Below are positions 60,459-64,000 of a stretch of DNA of 64,000 nt, piece by piece. Each line of letters begins with the position of its first letter. Within the stretch, counting starts at the first letter, position 1. Source of the DNA: Acanthosoma haemorrhoidale. Its lineage: Eukaryota; Arthropoda; Insecta; Hemiptera; Acanthosomatidae. The stretch lies in assembly GCA_930367205.1 (NCBI GenBank), contig OV884011.1:46079754-46143753 (forward strand), in the 5' to 3' direction. Made by a program: the position numbers and the translations under genes. The notes under the pieces are model-generated. The model was not told the DNA's origin. It ran no database searches and worked only from the letters and a program-made list of their open reading frames with translations.

Positions 60459-60552
60459 TTGCATGAATGAGAACATTGAAACCAATTACTTATTGCCCAA
60501 TAAGGCAGATTGTAATTTTATCACAATAAAGATTTGATTTGAAACTTTCTAA
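60459..60552 (+). mobile_element. Jockey-family 94-bp terminal insertion
   Basis: Only the last 94 bases of family A (tgcatgaatgagaacattg, then gcccaataaggcagattg, then tttatcacaataaagattt) are present, flanked by exact 11-bp duplications ATATACTACGA at 60448-60458 and 60553-60563. A very short, independent and probably recent retrotransposition. Confidence 0.88.
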
Positions 60553-60563
60553 ATATACTACGA

Positions 60564-61929
60564 GGGTGATTATGGGAGTACGACTGTGATTGTGACAGGA
60601 CTTTGCATGTCGTACTTTTGTAGCGTATTCCCTTAACCTAGGTGCCTTTGAGATATGTTGTAATAAACATATTGATATGCTGTTCCACTGTTTTCTCCAA
60701 TCACATACAGAGAAAAACTATTTCAGAACTGTTTTTCATTTAAATTCATTTGGTAGCAGCAGGAGCAAAGCAGATTTCCCTCAATCCATTGGCCTTTCAT
60801 CTGTAGTGAAGGTTACTGAATGAGATCATTAATCAACATTACTCAGTGTTCTACGTGTGAAAATCGTTTTAAATATAAAAATCATAAGTTTTCAATTTTT
60901 TGTTTTAGGAATAGAACTTTGCTATCCGTCTGATTACTGTAGGTCATGCTTAGAAATAAATAATTGAAATTAATAAATCCTAGTCCATTTCACCAACGAA
61001 TTACGCCCATTGCGAAAGATACATTATTTCAGTACTGCATCTTTTTAGTACACCTTAAAGGTAAATTTTGTAATCTTTGTAAGAAAATAATCACAGTGTT
61101 CCCATGCGTAATTTATGATTTTTGCAGTCAGTACTTGGTAAATGTAATGATTAACGTCTATTCGAGAGTAAAATGTTTACGAGTAGCACGCAACGGCAAT
61201 TTCCTTATTTCACGACCGTGGTGTAAGTAAAATTGCGAGGGATTTTCGAGAGTCACTCTCGAGATTTTACTTTCTTGTATAGACGCGTAGACTTATAGTG
61301 CCGATCGGTTTATAGGAAAATACAACTTGTCTGACTAATTAAAATTTTTAGGTCAAACAAAGTAAAACACTTAAAAGTTTGGAAAGTTTGAATGAACACA
61401 AGTAATTGTAAGTGGTTATATAAAATTATATAATATATTGACTACAGGATCCAGAATAGGCTGCCTGCAGTGCGGGTTAGTATGGCTGCCGATAACAGGC
61501 AATAATGTCCTTAAAGTGTTTTAACTGCTCCTGCTTTAGACTTGTCATTCGATTTTATAAAATAATTTCAAATGCAGATTTGTGAGAGATAATTCAGACA
61601 AGCTATCAGTTAATTATTTATGACAAATGCCAGTTATGAAAACTTGGACGAGTCAAACCTGGTTATTTCAGGTTATAAATAATACAGGGAGTCCTAACAA
61701 AATATGTAAATGGTTTAACGGGTCAGAACATATTAATTGGGAATTCAAAACGTCTTAAAATGAGATCCACTCTTGATTTGTTAATCTTAATCTCACAACG
61801 TGTTTGTCTTACACCTTCCTAGTGGAATTCTATGCCTTCGTCTCGCTAAAACTAGCACCTCCTTGGTAGAGACCTCTTCCATGCGGACGACAGCCTCCTG
61901 GGGTCCTACAAACTTTACCTAGTAGATAG
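60564..61929. other. No gene recognised
   Basis: Includes a 17-bp palindrome TCGAGAGTCACTCTCGA (61246-61262). The section from about 61790 to 61929 may belong to the unclassified repeat at its right. No gene recognised. Confidence 0.4.
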
Positions 61930-62130
61930 CCCACTGTCGGGGCACACCTTCTAAGATCTTATCGAGTCAGATCAATACGAATAAAGCTGCCCACCGACTA
62001 GACCACCAGCAAAGGTAAAAGACCACAGGTTTACCCATTTCATCTCTTTCTCGGCGTTCGCAGGACAGCGCCGGGTCATAGTGACCCCAGCCCGCGGCGG
62101 GCGTCCTCCCCCCTTAGAGCGACCCGAAAA
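61930..62130 (-). repeat. GC-rich unclassified interspersed repeat, copy 2
   Basis: On the minus strand it shows ccgccgcgggctggggtc, gaaatgggtaaacctgtggt, acctttgctggtggtctagt and gtgtgccccgacagtgggc, collinear with 17160-17350. Minus-strand translation downstream (EGVPRQWAI, then VKFVGPQEAVVRMEEVSTKE) is protein-like with an in-frame stop, which suggests the repeat derives from a coding transposon that I cannot name. Confidence 0.65.
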
Positions 62131-64000
62131 TCAATATTTCTTATTATTTATTTATAGTTAGCTCCTGTGGGATTGAGATGAAATCAGTACTGCTAATTTT
62201 AAAATCTGTTCCTCTGTCATTGACCATGGACATAATTGTTTCAGCAACAGTGGAAGTACTTACAACAAGTGATTTTTCAACACAGCATACTGACATTGTC
62301 CTGGTGAGTGAAAACATCGAGATCCAAAACTCTAGATAAAGAATAAAAATATTGCAGGTCTGAGGAGGAAAGAATTAATTATTCATTAGATATGTAATTT
62401 TAGAAGTGGCGGTTTATTATGTCAAAGCGTTTTTATAAGTTCTCATCTTTAACTCAATCCGTGATTTGCACGGACATGATATTTTGCATGCTTGTTCCAT
62501 TTGATGCCCATCTGATACTAAAAATAAAAGTAATCCTGTAAAAAATAATTGTGTCATTAATCATTTAATGACTGCTTGATGAAACAAATTCTTAGGTCTC
62601 GTCTAGGGTATCACGGAGCATCCGCGTTAGTTTCTACTTACTTTAAATACTTATACTTTTCATAGTTCCTTCTATCCTATTGTAGCCAAAATTAATCAGA
62701 AAAATGTGAGGTGTTGTAAAATGTATCTTTAAAATTTCAGATAAATTGAATCATTATTATGATCGATACCGTATAACATACAGACAGATCTAAACAGAAG
62801 TAGACCCTCTCCCTACAAGTAACCAGTCTTGCCTACCGTTGTGCGTCTTGTACAAGTTTAGAGGAGGAAGTACCTGGCGGTACTCCAGCCTCACTGATTG
62901 TTTCGTGGTTCGAAACCAATACCTGATGTGTCTTTAAAGTTGTAGCCATCACCGTTCTGTGCTTTGTGTTCTGAGCAACTAAGTTTGAAAATTCATTTCA
63001 TTCACATATTATAGATGGTGTGCCTATATACATTTTTATGCGCACTACTTTTATCAAATAAATGAAATATCATACTATTTGGATATGTGATTACCAAACA
63101 ACCAAGATAAACCAAGATAGGATACGGATATGATGGCAGATTAGCGCTGGAGTTTAAAAAGGGACTGTCCCTAAATCCATTCAAGTATGTCAAGGAAATA
63201 AGCTTCTAAAGTGTTCAATGACTAATTTCATCGATGAATTTTTCCTCTATCTTTGAATATAATAATATTTGTATAATATAATATTACAAATCCCGTGTTT
63301 AGTTTCTTATTTAAGCCTAAATCCATGGCGTATATTTTACTAAAATGTTATTCAAATTATAATTTGAACTCCTTGGCAAAAACTAATTCCATATTTGAAT
63401 TTAGGGCATCAGACCCATACGAAATCAGCTCCAAATACCAAAGCACTTGTTGGCTCGTGTAATTAGCGAATGTGAATGACACATATAAAACAGGAATGTC
63501 ACGAAAGTGAAGGACAATCAGTGATGCCTCCCTTAAATTTTATTTAGGATGGGGCGGTCATCTTAACAGATCTCTATTAAGTGCTAGCAGAGCATCGAGG
63601 TAAGTCAAGTGTAGAACCTGCGATGGTGCTACAGTGATTAGCCTAATATATCTTGACGGAAATGATTTCATACGTCAGAGAGCTTATTGATGAATGAGCA
63701 ATAGGACCTAAAAAACAGATCCACTAGAGATCACTGCCCGACGAGCTAAATTCTTATCGATGCAAATCCAATGACACTGGTCTGTATTAATCTTGATAAG
63801 CGGTAGATTTTTTTCTTCAGCCAGGCCGTAATGAGTAGACCACCAGAGCCGCGGACTATCGGGCTAGGTGTGAGATACTGTTATGTGCCCGTCTTTCCAC
63901 TGTCGTCTTAACATTTTTTTTTCACCTCTCCTGGGAGTTTTTACGACTCGGAGCCGTTTAAAAGCTGACAAATAAAAAGTGTGAAAGATGAGGAAGATAC
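62131..64000. other. No gene recognised (right flank)
   Basis: AT-rich sequence with short ORFs only, no recognised repeats or RNA genes. Confidence 0.4.

Overview
The window looks like eukaryotic, almost certainly insect (or at least arthropod), nuclear DNA. It is AT-rich, sparsely coding and full of decayed transposons typical of insects: Jockey-clade non-LTR elements, Tc1/mariner relics and tRNA-derived SINE-like fragments. No bacterial, viral or organellar gene organisation is visible. The insect order cannot be fixed from the sequence alone.

Only one convincing host gene is present. It is a compact, intronless-looking bHLH transcription factor of 148 residues at 2371-2817 (+), whose bHLH and flanking motifs best match the insect Delilah/Taxi (dei) family. 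It sits in a GC-rich island (about 2220-2820), and a short out-of-frame upstream ORF overlaps its start codon. From there to the right end I recognise no further intact protein-coding gene. The remaining ~61 kb is intergenic or intronic sequence with repeats.

The repeat landscape, left to right: a Jockey 3'-end scrap (481-546); tRNA-like SINE scraps (~1180-1255, 14698-14830, 25735-25810, 42868-43020, 47586-47655); a pair of diverged copies of an unclassified repeat (6383-6559 and 7099-7467); a Jockey 3' end with a clean target-site duplication (16340-16623); a GC-rich unclassified repeat present twice in opposite orientations (17160-17350 and 61930-62130); a core-deleted mariner (24648-25245) and its inverted relative (49264-50025); a long decayed Jockey ORF2 plus 3' UTR (~27545-28990); further Jockey pieces at 36832-37350, 38945-39420 (ORF1/gag-like), 44885-45330, 47960-48280, 52122-52327 and 60459-60552.

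The most striking object is a perfectly phased satellite at 52742-57109: 112 head-to-tail units of exactly 39 bp without a single indel. Because 39 is a multiple of three and the unit has no stop in the relevant frames, both strands carry very long ORFs (1025 codons on +, 730 on -). They begin at TTG, have internal nonsense units, and their variation is mostly amino-acid-changing, so I read the array as a satellite and not a proven protein gene. Each unit contains a 7-bp dyad (hairpin with a 3-nt loop), and marker variants reveal nested segmental duplications inside the array. Just right of it is a 152-bp near-palindrome whose two arms encode similar peptides on opposite strands.

All Jockey-type fragments I could orient point to the + strand, whereas the mariners and the unclassified GC-rich repeats occur in both orientations. 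Long stretches elsewhere hold nothing I can name; these are listed as such.
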